From the IMG/VR virus record IMGVR_UViG_3300044618_002782, positions 96,608 to 160,607 of that record: a stretch of 64,000 nucleotides of DNA, one strand, 5' to 3'. Below the pieces are notes generated by a model, which was given only the letters and a program-made list of their open reading frames with translations, searched no databases and had not been told where the DNA came from. This stretch comes from a virus. Shown here piece by piece: positions 33,978 through 44,697 of this stretch; positions within the stretch are counted from its first letter, which is position 1, and each line of letters opens with the position of its first letter. Made by a program: the position numbers and the translations under genes.

Positions 33978-35520
33978 CAACACAGAATCGGCACTGGTCA
34001 AGTCCCCACATCAGAGAAATCTGTATACCGACCAACAAATACAAGAATTCATGGCTTGTGCTGACCCAGTAATGGGTCCTTTGTATTTTATGGACAATTT
34101 CTTTTTTATACAGCATCCTACCCGCGGGCGCATGTTGTATCACCCATTTCCGTATCAAACTCGACTGATTGAAGTATATCATAACTATCGTTACAGCATA
34201 TCGATGATGCCAAGGCAAACAGGCAAGTCAACTAGTGCTGCTGGATATCTCTTATGGTATGCTATGTTTGTGCCAGATTCTACCATACTGGTAGCAGCAC
34301 ACAAGTACACAGGCTCTCAAGAAATCATGCAGCGTGTCCGCTATGCTTATGAAAGTGTTCCAGATCATATACGTGCCGGGGCCACAAACTACAACAAAGG
34401 CTCGATAGAATTTGACAACGGAAGTCGTATTGTGTCAGCTACCACAACTGAAAACACCGGTCGAGGTATGAGTATTTCGCTCTTGTATGCTGACGAATTT
34501 GCATTTGTGCGTCCCACTATTGCCACAGAATTCTGGACTTCGATATCACCTACCTTGGCAACAGGTGGTAAGGCCATTATTACATCGACGCCAAACTCAG
34601 ACGAAGACCAGTTTGCCTTACTATGGAAAGGTGCCAATAAGTGTGAAGACGAGTATGGCAATCCAACTGAAGTGGGACAGAACGGATTCCGAGCCTATCG
34701 AAGCTTTTGGAATGAGCACCCCGACAGAGACGAAACCTGGGCTCAACAACAACGTGCTGCTTTAGGAGTTGATCGTTTCCGTAGAGAAATGGATTGCGAA
34801 TTCATTATTGCAGACGAAACACTGATTGCTCCTACTACACTAATTGACTTAGAAGGATGTAATCCTTTGTATAAGACCGGCGAAGTGCGATGGTATAAAA
34901 AACCCTCTGCAGATCGCATCTATGTAGTAGGACTTGATCCCAGTCTGGGTACTGGGGGAGATCCTGCTGCAATACAGGTATTCGAAGCAAACTCAACTGA
35001 GCAGGTAGCCGAATGGCGACACAACCGCACTGATATTCCATCACAAATTCGCATCTTAGCCGACATTATTCGACACATCAACGATGTAGTGCGTGATCCT
35101 AAAAGTATCTATTACAGTGTGGAAAACAATTCAATCGGCGAAGCTGCTCTAATCAGCATTGCTGAATACGGCGAAGAAAACATACAGGGCTATTTCTTAA
35201 GTGAGCCTGGAAAAAATCGCAAAGGATTCAACACATCAAACAAGCCCAAATTGGCAGCTTGTGCAAAATTCAAGCATCTGATAGAAAGCAATCGAATGAC
35301 AATTTCCAGTCCCAGTCTTGTAACCGAATTGAAGAATTTTGTAGCACACGGTGTCGGCTATGCAGCTAAACCAGGCGAAACTGACGATTTGATCATGGCA
35401 ACTTTGTTGGTAACACGCATGCTGCAGGTACTGCAAAGCTATCACAGTGAACTAGACACTCAAATGCGAGATCACCAAGACAGCATCATTGAACCTTTGC
35501 CGTTCATTATGTCAATGTAA
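33970..35520 (+). CDS. 17: Terminase large subunit gp17
   Basis: A 516-residue protein. The ATPase half has Walker A MMPRQTGKSTSAAGYLLWY and Walker B SLLYADEFAF, with coupling motif IITSTPN. The nuclease half has VGLDPSLGTGGDPAA (first Asp), YYSVENNSIGEAAL and AKPGETDDLIMATLL (last acidic pair). This is the packaging motor and headful nuclease of T4-like phages. T4 gp17 has 610 residues; the N-terminal part is shorter here. Its start lies within the end of the SGNH gene and no separate promoter is seen. Confidence 0.95.
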   Translation: MGNNTESALVKSPHQRNLYTDQQIQEFMACADPVMGPLYFMDNFFFIQHPTRGRMLYHPFPYQTRLIEVYHNYRYSISMMPRQTGKSTSAAGYLLWYAMFVPDSTILVAAHKYTGSQEIMQRVRYAYESVPDHIRAGATNYNKGSIEFDNGSRIVSATTTENTGRGMSISLLYADEFAFVRPTIATEFWTSISPTLATGGKAIITSTPNSDEDQFALLWKGANKCEDEYGNPTEVGQNGFRAYRSFWNEHPDRDETWAQQQRAALGVDRFRREMDCEFIIADETLIAPTTLIDLEGCNPLYKTGEVRWYKKPSADRIYVVGLDPSLGTGGDPAAIQVFEANSTEQVAEWRHNRTDIPSQIRILADIIRHINDVVRDPKSIYYSVENNSIGEAALISIAEYGEENIQGYFLSEPGKNRKGFNTSNKPKLAACAKFKHLIESNRMTISSPSLVTELKNFVAHGVGYAAKPGETDDLIMATLLVTRMLQVLQSYHSELDTQMRDHQDSIIEPLPFIMSM

Positions 35521-35526
35521 TAAATA
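35519..35526 (+). promoter_or_regulatory. Late promoter motif AATAAATA abutting the next start
   Basis: It overlaps the gp17 stop. Five bases separate it from the ATG at 35532, so the predicted +1 is exactly the A of ATG. No Shine-Dalgarno. Confidence 0.6.
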
Positions 35527-35531
35527 CAATT

Positions 35532-36911
35532 ATGCAGAATTCACCACAAACTCAACTATACAATATCTTAATCACCCGGGACTTTGAGCCTGAGATTTTG
35601 GATGCCAAGGGCGTAGCCGTAGACAACCCAGACGAAGCTACAATGTTTAGTTTTGATTGGAAAACTGAAAACAAAAATTACGGAACTGTGGTAATTTTAT
35701 TCGGTGAAGACAACAACTTAAAAATATTTTTCGGTGATAATCTTGGTCGCAGCATGGAAGGTGCCGACAAAAGCGAATGGTACGAATTCTTAAATCAAAT
35801 AAAGGAATTCAGTGTTCGTAACAACTTAATGGGATTTGATATCGAAAATCTCAACCGTCTCAAGTACACCATGCAAGGCATTGCAGCCATCAAAGAAGGC
35901 CTGTTTGAAGGCTATTACGGTAACAAGAAGTTCAGCTACAGTGATCAACCCAAGCAGGTCAAACTGGTAATCAAACACAATCGTCCCTTGGGCGAAGGTG
36001 ACAAGCGTTACAGAAATATTGAAAGCTTGTTTGTGGAAACACAGGATGGTGAACGATTCAAAGTTCCTAGCAAAAATCTTGCTCACGGAAGAATGCTGTC
36101 GCGACATATCAGCGAAGGCGGAAATCCTTACGATGCTTTTGGTCAGCACATTAACGAAATTGTCAGCGAAATGAGTACACTGTCTAAATTTGTACGAGCT
36201 GCTAGAAGCAAGCAGTTCAGTGGCGACGCTGCTGCTATGTGCGAAACTGCTATTCGTCATTATCAAGACCTCAAAGACAAAGCCAAACGAATTATAAGTC
36301 AACGCGGGTATCATCGCGAATTAGAAAGCTACGATCCTGCAGCAGCAACCAATGCACAGGATCTAACTGATTCAATTAGAAACATGTTTATTGAGCAGTC
36401 ACTGGACAGCAGAATTGAAGAAGCTATTCCGTTGTTGACAAAACTATCCGAAATGGGAAGATACAACGACATGAAAGAAGCAGATCAATTTGAATCCTGG
36501 GCTGATTCAGTAACTGAAGGTACTTGGGCAACTCCCGACTCGCCTGCTAGTGAATCAAAATTGAAAGAACTCATGGCACAAGAGATGCCAGTGGGGCCAG
36601 ATGCAACCAATGCCACAGAACAACTGTATGATGTGTTTGGCGACGACGAATTGTTCGATCAGCTGGCTGACTTGGCTGCTGAAGATGCCAACGCCGACGC
36701 TAGACCTTTGGTGCAAGCCAGATTGGCCGAACTAGGGATCAATATAGAGATCCCTCCCACTGACCCGACTGCTGCTGCAACACCACCCCAAGATCAAGAA
36801 TCAGTGCAAGCTGAGAATTTGGATGTGGATGGTGTTATGATGACCAAGCCCAGTAATATGAGCAGTGAGAGTGTAGAGCGTATTTTGCGATTGGCACAAC
36901 TGCTCAAATAA
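35532..36911 (+). CDS. Conserved aquatic T4-like phage protein, unknown
   Basis: A 459-residue protein. Recognisable conserved stretches are LKYTMQGIAAIKEGLFEGYY, KLVIKHNRPLGEGDKRYRNI, SLFVETQDGERFKVPSKNL and GRMLSRHISEGGNPYDAFGQ, which I recall from pelagiphage and cyanophage-like genomes without a function. An alpha/beta N-terminal half is followed by a helical middle and an acidic, Pro/Ala-rich tail. The position after gp17 and the late promoter suggest a virion or packaging role. It ends with helical SESVERILRLAQLLK. Confidence 0.55.
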   Translation: MQNSPQTQLYNILITRDFEPEILDAKGVAVDNPDEATMFSFDWKTENKNYGTVVILFGEDNNLKIFFGDNLGRSMEGADKSEWYEFLNQIKEFSVRNNLMGFDIENLNRLKYTMQGIAAIKEGLFEGYYGNKKFSYSDQPKQVKLVIKHNRPLGEGDKRYRNIESLFVETQDGERFKVPSKNLAHGRMLSRHISEGGNPYDAFGQHINEIVSEMSTLSKFVRAARSKQFSGDAAAMCETAIRHYQDLKDKAKRIISQRGYHRELESYDPAAATNAQDLTDSIRNMFIEQSLDSRIEEAIPLLTKLSEMGRYNDMKEADQFESWADSVTEGTWATPDSPASESKLKELMAQEMPVGPDATNATEQLYDVFGDDELFDQLADLAAEDANADARPLVQARLAELGINIEIPPTDPTAAATPPQDQESVQAENLDVDGVMMTKPSNMSSESVERILRLAQLLK

Positions 36912-36932
36912 ATTTATAAATTTTTACATAGA

Positions 36933-36940
36933 TATAAATA
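36933..36940 (+). promoter_or_regulatory. Consensus late promoter TATAAATA upstream of the homing gene and gp32
   Basis: Exact 8/8 match to the T4 late consensus in an A+T-rich gap, 56 nt before the ATG at 36996. Confidence 0.5.
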
Positions 36941-36957
36941 GTATTAAGATTTAAAAA

Positions 36958-36990
36958 CAACTTAAACAGGCAACTTAAACAGGCAACTTA
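36958..36990 (+). repeat. 2.5 tandem copies of CAACTTAAACAGG
   Basis: Two perfect 13-bp copies (36958-36970, 36971-36983) plus CAACTTA. Related CAACTTAA elements recur at 37752-37794 before gp32, so the two leaders flanking the homing gene look related. Confidence 0.7.
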
Positions 36991-36995
36991 TTAAA

Positions 36996-37724
36996 ATGAT
37001 ACCATATACATATCTCATCAGATGGACCCAGCTAAACATTAGTTACTACGGCGTTAGATACGCTCAAGATTGCGACCCAGGTGATCTTTGGAATCCATAC
37101 AAAACCTCATCCAAATACGTAGCAGAATTTATTGCTCGATACGGCGAGCCTGACGTTATCCAGGTGCGTAAAACATTTACGGACGTTTCTGTTGCTCAAA
37201 ACTGGGAGCATCGTGTATTGAAACGGGCAAGGGCAGTTAGTAGTGATAAATGGTTGAACAGAACGGATAACAAGTCTATTGCTCCGCTATATGGAGTAGA
37301 CCATCCGCACTACGGTAAAAAAGGTGAAGCTCATCATTCCTACGGTAAACCAAATACAGGAGCCTCAAAGGCACAAACGCAAAAGTGGGCTAATTTTGTT
37401 GGTCAGCATCCTTGGAGTGATCCAGAATTTATATCTCGTAATGTAGCAAGCAAAAGTGGTGATAATCATCATATGAAAAAAGCAGATGTAGCAGAGAAAA
37501 TATCTGGTAAAAATAACTGGATATACCAAAAGCCTGGTGCGTTAGAAGCAAGAAGCAAACAGTTTATAGAAATGAACAAGGCTCGCAAAGGCACGCACTA
37601 CCGTAGGGTAGACTGTAAGTATTGTGGCAAAGATTACTCCTCTGTACAAATCAACCAGCACGAAAAGAGATGCGAAACGAATTTAGCCAGATTAGTAGCA
37701 AACACGAAACAATGTCGTGTATAA
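36996..37724 (+). CDS. Putative homing endonuclease with NUMOD3-like motifs and C-terminal zinc finger
   Basis: A 242-residue protein. The N-terminal YTYLIRWTQLNISYYGVRYA, then SKYVAEFIARYGEPDVIQVRK, is a GIY-YIG-like core variant seen in phage endonucleases. The middle has NUMOD3-type DNA-binding repeats (HPHYGKKGEAHHSYGK, SGDNHHMKK, SGKNNW). The C-terminus CKYCGKDYSSVQINQHEKRC is a C2HC zinc finger. It is a free-standing mobile nuclease gene inserted between the unknown gene at 35532 and gp32. No Shine-Dalgarno is evident. The catalytic activity is inferred from motifs. Confidence 0.65.
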   Translation: MIPYTYLIRWTQLNISYYGVRYAQDCDPGDLWNPYKTSSKYVAEFIARYGEPDVIQVRKTFTDVSVAQNWEHRVLKRARAVSSDKWLNRTDNKSIAPLYGVDHPHYGKKGEAHHSYGKPNTGASKAQTQKWANFVGQHPWSDPEFISRNVASKSGDNHHMKKADVAEKISGKNNWIYQKPGALEARSKQFIEMNKARKGTHYRRVDCKYCGKDYSSVQINQHEKRCETNLARLVANTKQCRV

Positions 37725-37725
37725 T
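37720..37725 (+). promoter_or_regulatory. Possible -10 (TATAAT) for gp32
   Basis: TGTATAAT straddles the stop of the homing gene; the -35 position (AGCAAA) is poor. Weak call. Confidence 0.3.
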
Positions 37726-37751
37726 AGCATTGTAGTAAGGCAACATTTAAG

Positions 37752-37796
37752 ACAACTTAACTTAAATCATATTAAATCAACTTAGAGAGAAAATAC
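37752..37796 (+). promoter_or_regulatory. A/T-rich gp32 leader, possible autogenous operator
   Basis: The leader before ATG 37800 repeats CAACTTA and TTAAAT and is nearly free of G until GAGAG. In T4, gp32 represses its own mRNA by binding an unstructured A/U-rich leader beside a pseudoknot. A similar role is inferred here; no pseudoknot was found by eye. Confidence 0.35.
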
Positions 37797-37799
37797 AAA

Positions 37800-38792
37800 A
37801 TGGCCAGCTTAGCAGAAATCAGAGCAAGACTCCAAGCAGCAGAATCAAACAAAGGTGGACAATCATCCGGTGGTGGCGATAATGCAATTTATCCGCACTG
37901 GAATATGGAAGAAGGTAGTTCCGCACTCCTGCGTTTTCTTCCAGACGCAAACTCCAAAAACACATTTTTCTGGGTCGAACGAGCAATGATTCGTTTGCCG
38001 TTCAATGGCATCAAAGGAGAGATGGATTCTAAACAGGTACAAGTACAAGTACCATGCGTAGAAATGTGGGGCGAGGCATGCCCAATTCTAGCCGAAGTAC
38101 GCGGCTGGTTCAAAGACAAGAGTCTTGAAGAAATGGGTCGCAAGTACTGGAAGAAGCGTAGCTACGTGTTCCAGGGCTTTGTGCGTGAGAATCCCATTAC
38201 CGAAGACCGCACACCAGAAAATCCAATTCGTCGTTTCATTATCGGTCCGCAAATCTTTGCAACCATTAAGTCGGCTCTTATGGATCCTGAACTTGAGGAA
38301 TTGCCAACAGACATGTTGCGTGGTCTGGACTTCCGTATTGCTAAAACCAGCAAGGGCGGATATGCCGACTACAACACAAGCAAGTGGTCACGCAAAGAAT
38401 CAGCCTTGACCGAAGCTGAACAAGCAGCAGTTGAGCAATATGGATTATTTGATCTTTCTTCATTCATGCCCAAGAAACCAACTGATGTTGAACTAAAGGT
38501 CATGAAAGAAATGTTTGAAGCTTCGGTGGATGGTCAACCGTATGACACAGAGCGGTGGGGACAGTACTACCGGCCGGCCGGAGTTCAGGCACCAGCAGGA
38601 TCGTCAACAGAGTCAGCGACACCAGCAGTTGCAGCAGTAGCTAAATCTTCTGCACCAGTCGACGATGACGTTCCATTTGAGCCAGATGCTCCTGCACCTG
38701 CAGCAGCGGCGTCGCCGGTTGAAGCCAAACCAGCCGGCGGGCAAAATGCACAGGACATCTTGGCTATGATCCGGGCTCGTAATCAGAAGTAA
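37800..38792 (+). CDS. 32: Single-stranded DNA-binding protein gp32
   Basis: A 330-residue protein. The N-terminal basic LAEIRARLQAAE region matches the cooperative-binding domain. The OB-fold core has LLRFLPDANSKNTFFWVER, PCVEMWGEACPILAEVRGWF and KYWKKRSYVFQGFVRENPI, typical of aquatic T4-like gp32. Of the T4 zinc ligands only two cysteines are evident (PCVEMWGEAC); the His and third Cys are not, so zinc binding may be lost. An Ala/Pro-rich linker and acidic VDDDVPFEPDAP tail form the protein-interaction end. It coats ssDNA in replication and recombination and stands next to uvsX. Confidence 0.9.
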   Translation: MASLAEIRARLQAAESNKGGQSSGGGDNAIYPHWNMEEGSSALLRFLPDANSKNTFFWVERAMIRLPFNGIKGEMDSKQVQVQVPCVEMWGEACPILAEVRGWFKDKSLEEMGRKYWKKRSYVFQGFVRENPITEDRTPENPIRRFIIGPQIFATIKSALMDPELEELPTDMLRGLDFRIAKTSKGGYADYNTSKWSRKESALTEAEQAAVEQYGLFDLSSFMPKKPTDVELKVMKEMFEASVDGQPYDTERWGQYYRPAGVQAPAGSSTESATPAVAAVAKSSAPVDDDVPFEPDAPAPAAAASPVEAKPAGGQNAQDILAMIRARNQK

Positions 38793-38802
38793 ACTTAACT
38801 CA

Positions 38803-38825
38803 GCAGAGGATTAATAATCCTCTGC
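38803..38825. terminator. 11-bp perfect inverted repeat after gp32 (possible terminator)
   Basis: GCAGAGGATTA/TAATCCTCTGC around one A. No T-tract follows immediately (ATCTATATTATG), so rho-independent function is uncertain; it may instead stabilise the gp32 mRNA 3' end. Confidence 0.5.
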
Positions 38826-38834
38826 ATCTATATT

Positions 38835-39734
38835 ATGTATTTTTGTTTGGCATTTGAGAACTCAGGGGATGTACTACCGTTTGAATCTGTTAACTCAGAA
38901 ATTCTTGAGTATTATGTTGATTGTTTAAATCAACTTAAAATTAATTATTTTAAGATTTTTAATCCCACAGCCGAGACGATCCAGCAAAATATAAATGGAT
39001 TAGACTCAATTATACAAAAGTTTAATGATATGCCAATACAGCATATCATCAATACCGATATTCACAGACCAAACCATCTAACTTATTTAGATCAGTCTTA
39101 TCTTAATAAATTACATGCAGATTGGGTAAGTTTTCAAAAACAGCAATACGTGATTGTGGATCAACGTAAAAGATATAACAATTCTGAAATAGTGGAACAA
39201 ATACATAACATTTATCCAGACGAGTTGCCGGTTGTTCGGGTAGGCGATATTTTAGACAAATTACATGTCAAAAAAGAGTTCGATGACATAAATCTTTATG
39301 TACATCAGCTGGAATCAATATTTAAATATGTTCGTGCTAAGTCCGAGATTGAGAATTGGATTGAAATGTCAAATCCTTTTCCTAAGAGTTGTCTCAGTAA
39401 CAGTACTGCTAATTTATCAATAGACTTTAATCATTTAGGACGTACACTGTATGACAAGTTTCAAAACTTTGATACTGATTTGATGTACGACGACGAAAAC
39501 TCCTACAACGAATTATTAAATTACGTAGCCATTAGGATCAAACCTCCCGAGACAATTTCAATGAGCGTAGAGTATGTGGAGTCGTGTCGTCGGAACAATC
39601 GCGAACCAATTGGCAATTTTTTAAATATTGGTAATCTTATTAATTTAAATGATAACTTGACAAAGTACAGGCAAATCTTGTATAAAAATATACAAGCGAA
39701 TAATAGATTCTCAATTATATTACACAAGGAATAA
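38835..39734 (+). CDS. A+T-rich insert gene of unknown function
   Basis: A 299-residue protein rich in Asn, Ile, Tyr and Asp, visibly more A+T rich than gp32 and uvsX on either side, which suggests a moron. INTDIHRPNHLTYLDQSYLN and KLHADWVSF form a His/Asp-containing segment, followed by RVGDILDKLHVKKEFDDINL and a C-terminal IRIKPPETISMSVEYVESC. No known fold recognised. It starts 9 nt after the palindrome and ends 2 nt before uvsX; no Shine-Dalgarno is clear. Confidence 0.5.
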   Translation: MYFCLAFENSGDVLPFESVNSEILEYYVDCLNQLKINYFKIFNPTAETIQQNINGLDSIIQKFNDMPIQHIINTDIHRPNHLTYLDQSYLNKLHADWVSFQKQQYVIVDQRKRYNNSEIVEQIHNIYPDELPVVRVGDILDKLHVKKEFDDINLYVHQLESIFKYVRAKSEIENWIEMSNPFPKSCLSNSTANLSIDFNHLGRTLYDKFQNFDTDLMYDDENSYNELLNYVAIRIKPPETISMSVEYVESCRRNNREPIGNFLNIGNLINLNDNLTKYRQILYKNIQANNRFSIILHKE

Positions 39735-39736
39735 AC

Positions 39737-40801
39737 ATGGCAAAACCATTTGACGTAAGCAAATTCCGCAAGGAAATTACAAAAAGTATTGATGGACTCA
39801 GTATCGGATTCAACGATCCCACAGACTGGATCTCAACAGGCAATTACGCACTCAACTACTTGATCTCTGGCGATTTCAACAAGGGTGTACCCTTGGGCAA
39901 GGTCACTGTGTTTGCAGGCGAGTCCGGTGCAGGCAAGAGTTATTTCTGCAGCGGCAACATTATCAAGAATGCACAAGAACAAGGCATCTTTGTTGTGTTA
40001 GTTGATAGTGAAAACGCCCTGGATGAATCATGGATGAAGGCCCTGGGTGTAGACACCAGCCCAGAAAAACTTCTCAAACTGTCCATGTCCATGATCGATG
40101 ATGTAGCAAAAACCATTGCCACATTCATGAGCGAATACAAATCTCTGCCCGACGGAGAACGTCCTAAAGTCTTGTTTGTTATTGACAGCCTGGGTATGTT
40201 GTTAACTCCTACAGATGTTAACCAGTTTGAAGCAGGCGAAATGAAAGGTGACTTGGGTCGTAAGCCCAAGGCCTTGACAGCCCTGGTTCGCAACTGCGTC
40301 AACATGTTTGGTAATTACAACGTGGGTATGGTCTGTACCAATCACACATACGCTAGTCAAGACATGTTTGACCCTGATGACAAAATCTCAGGTGGACAAG
40401 GCTTTATCTACGCAAGTAGCATTGTTATTGCTATGAAAAAGCTCAAGTTGAAAGAGGACGAGGATGGTAACAAGATCTCTGATGTCATGGGTATTCGAGC
40501 CGCTTGCAAGGTCATGAAGACACGCTATGCTAAACCTTTTGAAGGCGTCCAGGTCAAGATTCCGTATGAAACTGGTATGAATCCTTACAGCGGTCTAGTA
40601 GACTTGGCAGAAAAGCGTGGCTTACTAAAGAAAGACGGTAATAGATTGGCCTTTACCACAACTGATGGCGAAGTTATCAAACAGTTCCGCAAGGCCTGGG
40701 AAAGCAACGAAGATGGTTGCCTGGACAAGGTCATGCAAGATTTTTCCAAGCCAGTGGCTGAGGTAAGTACACCTGACGTTGACACAGAAGGAGATGTATA
40801 A
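39737..40801 (+). CDS. uvsX: UvsX RecA-like recombinase
   Basis: A 354-residue protein. Walker A is FAGESGAGKSYFCSG, Walker B is PKVLFVIDSLGML, and the L2 region TNHTYASQDMFDPDDKISGG matches UvsX/RecA. Its C-terminus (MRAACKVMKTRYAKPF pattern, then KRGLLKKDGNRLAF) is as in UvsX of T4-like phages (T4 391 residues). It catalyses strand exchange for recombination-dependent replication, working with gp32, UvsY and UvsW, all present in this window. The next gene overlaps by the TAAATG junction. Confidence 0.93.
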   Translation: MAKPFDVSKFRKEITKSIDGLSIGFNDPTDWISTGNYALNYLISGDFNKGVPLGKVTVFAGESGAGKSYFCSGNIIKNAQEQGIFVVLVDSENALDESWMKALGVDTSPEKLLKLSMSMIDDVAKTIATFMSEYKSLPDGERPKVLFVIDSLGMLLTPTDVNQFEAGEMKGDLGRKPKALTALVRNCVNMFGNYNVGMVCTNHTYASQDMFDPDDKISGGQGFIYASSIVIAMKKLKLKEDEDGNKISDVMGIRAACKVMKTRYAKPFEGVQVKIPYETGMNPYSGLVDLAEKRGLLKKDGNRLAFTTTDGEVIKQFRKAWESNEDGCLDKVMQDFSKPVAEVSTPDVDTEGDV

Positions 40802-41059
40802 ATGTCAGTAGATTTAGCAGCAGCAGTATGGGAAGAACTCAAACGTTATATCGGCACGTTAGACAGGACCGAAGCGGCCGATGCTATGGTCAACCTGTTG
40901 ATAGACAGCAACTTTGATTCTGACGAAATTCGTGACGCATTTAAAGGTGATCCTGAAATTAAAAAAGCACTCAATGCTTACGTCAGTGATCGCTCGGATG
41001 ACGAAGAAGAATCAGATGATGAAGATGCTGACTACGATGACGACGAAGAAGACTATTAA
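40802..41059 (+). CDS. Small acidic protein following uvsX
   Basis: An 85-residue protein: helical N-terminal 60 residues (AAVWEELKRYIGTLDRTEAA, RDAFKGDPEIKKALNAYV), then a strongly acidic Asp/Glu tail (DDEEESDDEDADYDDDEEDY). It starts directly after the uvsX stop. Acidic-tailed small proteins often sit next to uvsX in such phages; the tail could contact DNA-binding proteins or mimic DNA. Function unknown. Confidence 0.6.
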   Translation: MSVDLAAAVWEELKRYIGTLDRTEAADAMVNLLIDSNFDSDEIRDAFKGDPEIKKALNAYVSDRSDDEEESDDEDADYDDDEEDY

Positions 41060-41061
41060 CC

Positions 41062-41514
41062 ATGTGGTATAATCGCATAGTCACTGATCTCGGTACTATC
41101 CCAGACTTTGTGTCCTACTACGAAAGTCAGCTGATAGATGCCAAGAAAGATTGTCGCCTTGGTGGCTATGTTGAAATCAATATCAAAGAATTGCCCGGCA
41201 TTACTGAGCATCGTTATGGTCAGTTGCAGGAAATCGAAGCAGTGCTTAACTTTTTAAATATTCAATTGAGAAAAATACGACGTAGACATTTTCAAAAATA
41301 TTTAGAAGGTTATGCACGAGCTTTGACCAGTAGGGATGCAGAAAAATATGTTGACGGTGAGGACGAAGTAATTGATTTTGAAACGCTGATCAATGAAGTG
41401 GCATTGTTACGTAATCGATGGTTAGGCATCATGAAAGGTCTTGAGAGTAAGCAATGGATGTCGGGCCATGTTGTAAAGCTACGAACAGCAGGCATGGAAG
41501 ATATACAGGTATAA
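41062..41514 (+). CDS. uvsY: UvsY-like recombination mediator (tentative)
   Basis: A 150-residue protein, the same size class as T4 UvsY (137). It is helical with a basic middle (IQLRKIRRRHFQKYLEGYAR) and a C-terminal segment LLRNRWLGIMKGLESKQWMS then HVVKLRTAGMEDIQV, which follows the UvsY layout of a W-G-I-L helix, a linker and K-x-I-x-x-M-R-x-x-x-A-G. UvsY loads UvsX onto gp32-covered ssDNA. Position in the uvsX operon supports this, but overall identity is low; SALTSRDAEKYVDGEDE-like residues are specific to this aquatic group. Confidence 0.5.
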   Translation: MWYNRIVTDLGTIPDFVSYYESQLIDAKKDCRLGGYVEINIKELPGITEHRYGQLQEIEAVLNFLNIQLRKIRRRHFQKYLEGYARALTSRDAEKYVDGEDEVIDFETLINEVALLRNRWLGIMKGLESKQWMSGHVVKLRTAGMEDIQV

Positions 41515-41516
41515 CT

Positions 41517-41749
41517 ATGTTAATGCCCTTAGATAAACAAATGTACAATAGTGATACGTTCCGAGATCGTGCTGTATGGAGAATGAAATTTGCCTGGCGT
41601 CCTGTTCGATGCTATATATCAAACCGGTGGATCTGGTTGGAATTGTCCTATAAGGGAAGTGCCATGTGGTTTGGACCAGGCGAACCAGTAGTGGTGTATC
41701 GATGGGTCAAGTCAGATGAATATCTTGTGGCAAAAATCAAAGGAATATT

Positions 41750-41753
<4 letters not shown>
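41517..41753 (+). CDS. Small basic/aromatic protein, unknown
   Basis: A 78-residue protein from ATG 41517, 2 nt after the uvsY-like stop; an ATG at 41523 is also possible. The sequence is rich in Trp and Arg (VWRMKFAWRPVRCYISNRWI, GPGEPVVVYRWVKSDEY). It overlaps the cupin gene by 4 nt (ATGA). No function recognised; it links the recombination operon to the glycan island. Confidence 0.5.
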
Positions 41754-43911
<2,158 letters not shown>

Positions 43912-43915
43912 TTGA

Positions 43916-43923
43916 GTTAAATA
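43916..43923 (+). promoter_or_regulatory. Late promoter motif GTTAAATA before the FkbM-like gene
   Basis: TAAATA core seven bases before ATG 43931. Predicted leader of about 2 nt, no Shine-Dalgarno. Confidence 0.4.
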
Positions 43924-43930
43924 GTTATAT

Positions 43931-44674
43931 ATGTATAATTTCTCTCTCCCTTACGAATATCAAGGCCACAGTCAATTTGGAGAAACTGGAATAATAGAAC
44001 TAATATTGACTGGACTTAAAGATCCTCATAAAACTTTTGTTGAAATTGGATTCGGTACTGGCAATCAGAATATGACCATGGATCTATTAGATCGCGGATA
44101 TACTGGAGTTGGCGTCGATGGCAGAGATTGGGATCTAGATACACCTAATCGTTGGGGTAATTCTATAACTAAAATACAACAAATGATTACAGTTGATGAT
44201 GTTGTTGATTTACTAAAACCAGTAGCAGATTGGCAATGTGATTTTTTTAGTCTCGACATAGATAGTTTTGATTACGAAGTTGCAAAATTATTATTAGAAT
44301 CTGGATTTAAACCAGCTGTTGTATGTGTAGAAATTAATCCAAATTTTGGGTCAACTACAAAAGCCAGTTTCCCGTACATACCTAATGTTAAGAAAAAAAC
44401 TTATACACGCCGACATTTTTGCGGCTCTAGTCTGAGCAAGTATACGCATTTATGGGAAACACATGGACTGAAATTTTTTACTCTAAACAGCATCAGCTAT
44501 CACAACGCATTTTACTACGATCCTGCTAGGGTTTCGTTGCCGGATGTACCAGTTATAACGCAAATTCAAGACAATCAGTTTGATCCGGTAATTTACAACG
44601 AAACTGAATTGAGAAAAATGATAGCAGAACACGCCTTCTGGAAAGATTATCAAGACGTTATTTTTAAGACATAA
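43931..44674 (+). CDS. FkbM-like SAM-dependent methyltransferase
   Basis: A 247-residue protein. FVEIGFGTGNQNMTMDLLDR is motif I of class I methyltransferases, YTGVGVDGRDWD carries the acidic residue contacting ribose, and FFSLDIDSFDYEVAKLLLES matches the FkbM-type D-x-D-S-x-D-Y motif. FkbM proteins methylate sugar hydroxyls. It sits in the glycan island and is A+T richer than gmd. The substrate is presumably a glycan. Confidence 0.6.
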   Translation: MYNFSLPYEYQGHSQFGETGIIELILTGLKDPHKTFVEIGFGTGNQNMTMDLLDRGYTGVGVDGRDWDLDTPNRWGNSITKIQQMITVDDVVDLLKPVADWQCDFFSLDIDSFDYEVAKLLLESGFKPAVVCVEINPNFGSTTKASFPYIPNVKKKTYTRRHFCGSSLSKYTHLWETHGLKFFTLNSISYHNAFYYDPARVSLPDVPVITQIQDNQFDPVIYNETELRKMIAEHAFWKDYQDVIFKT

Positions 44675-44697
44675 ATTAATTTTCTACGGACACCTCA

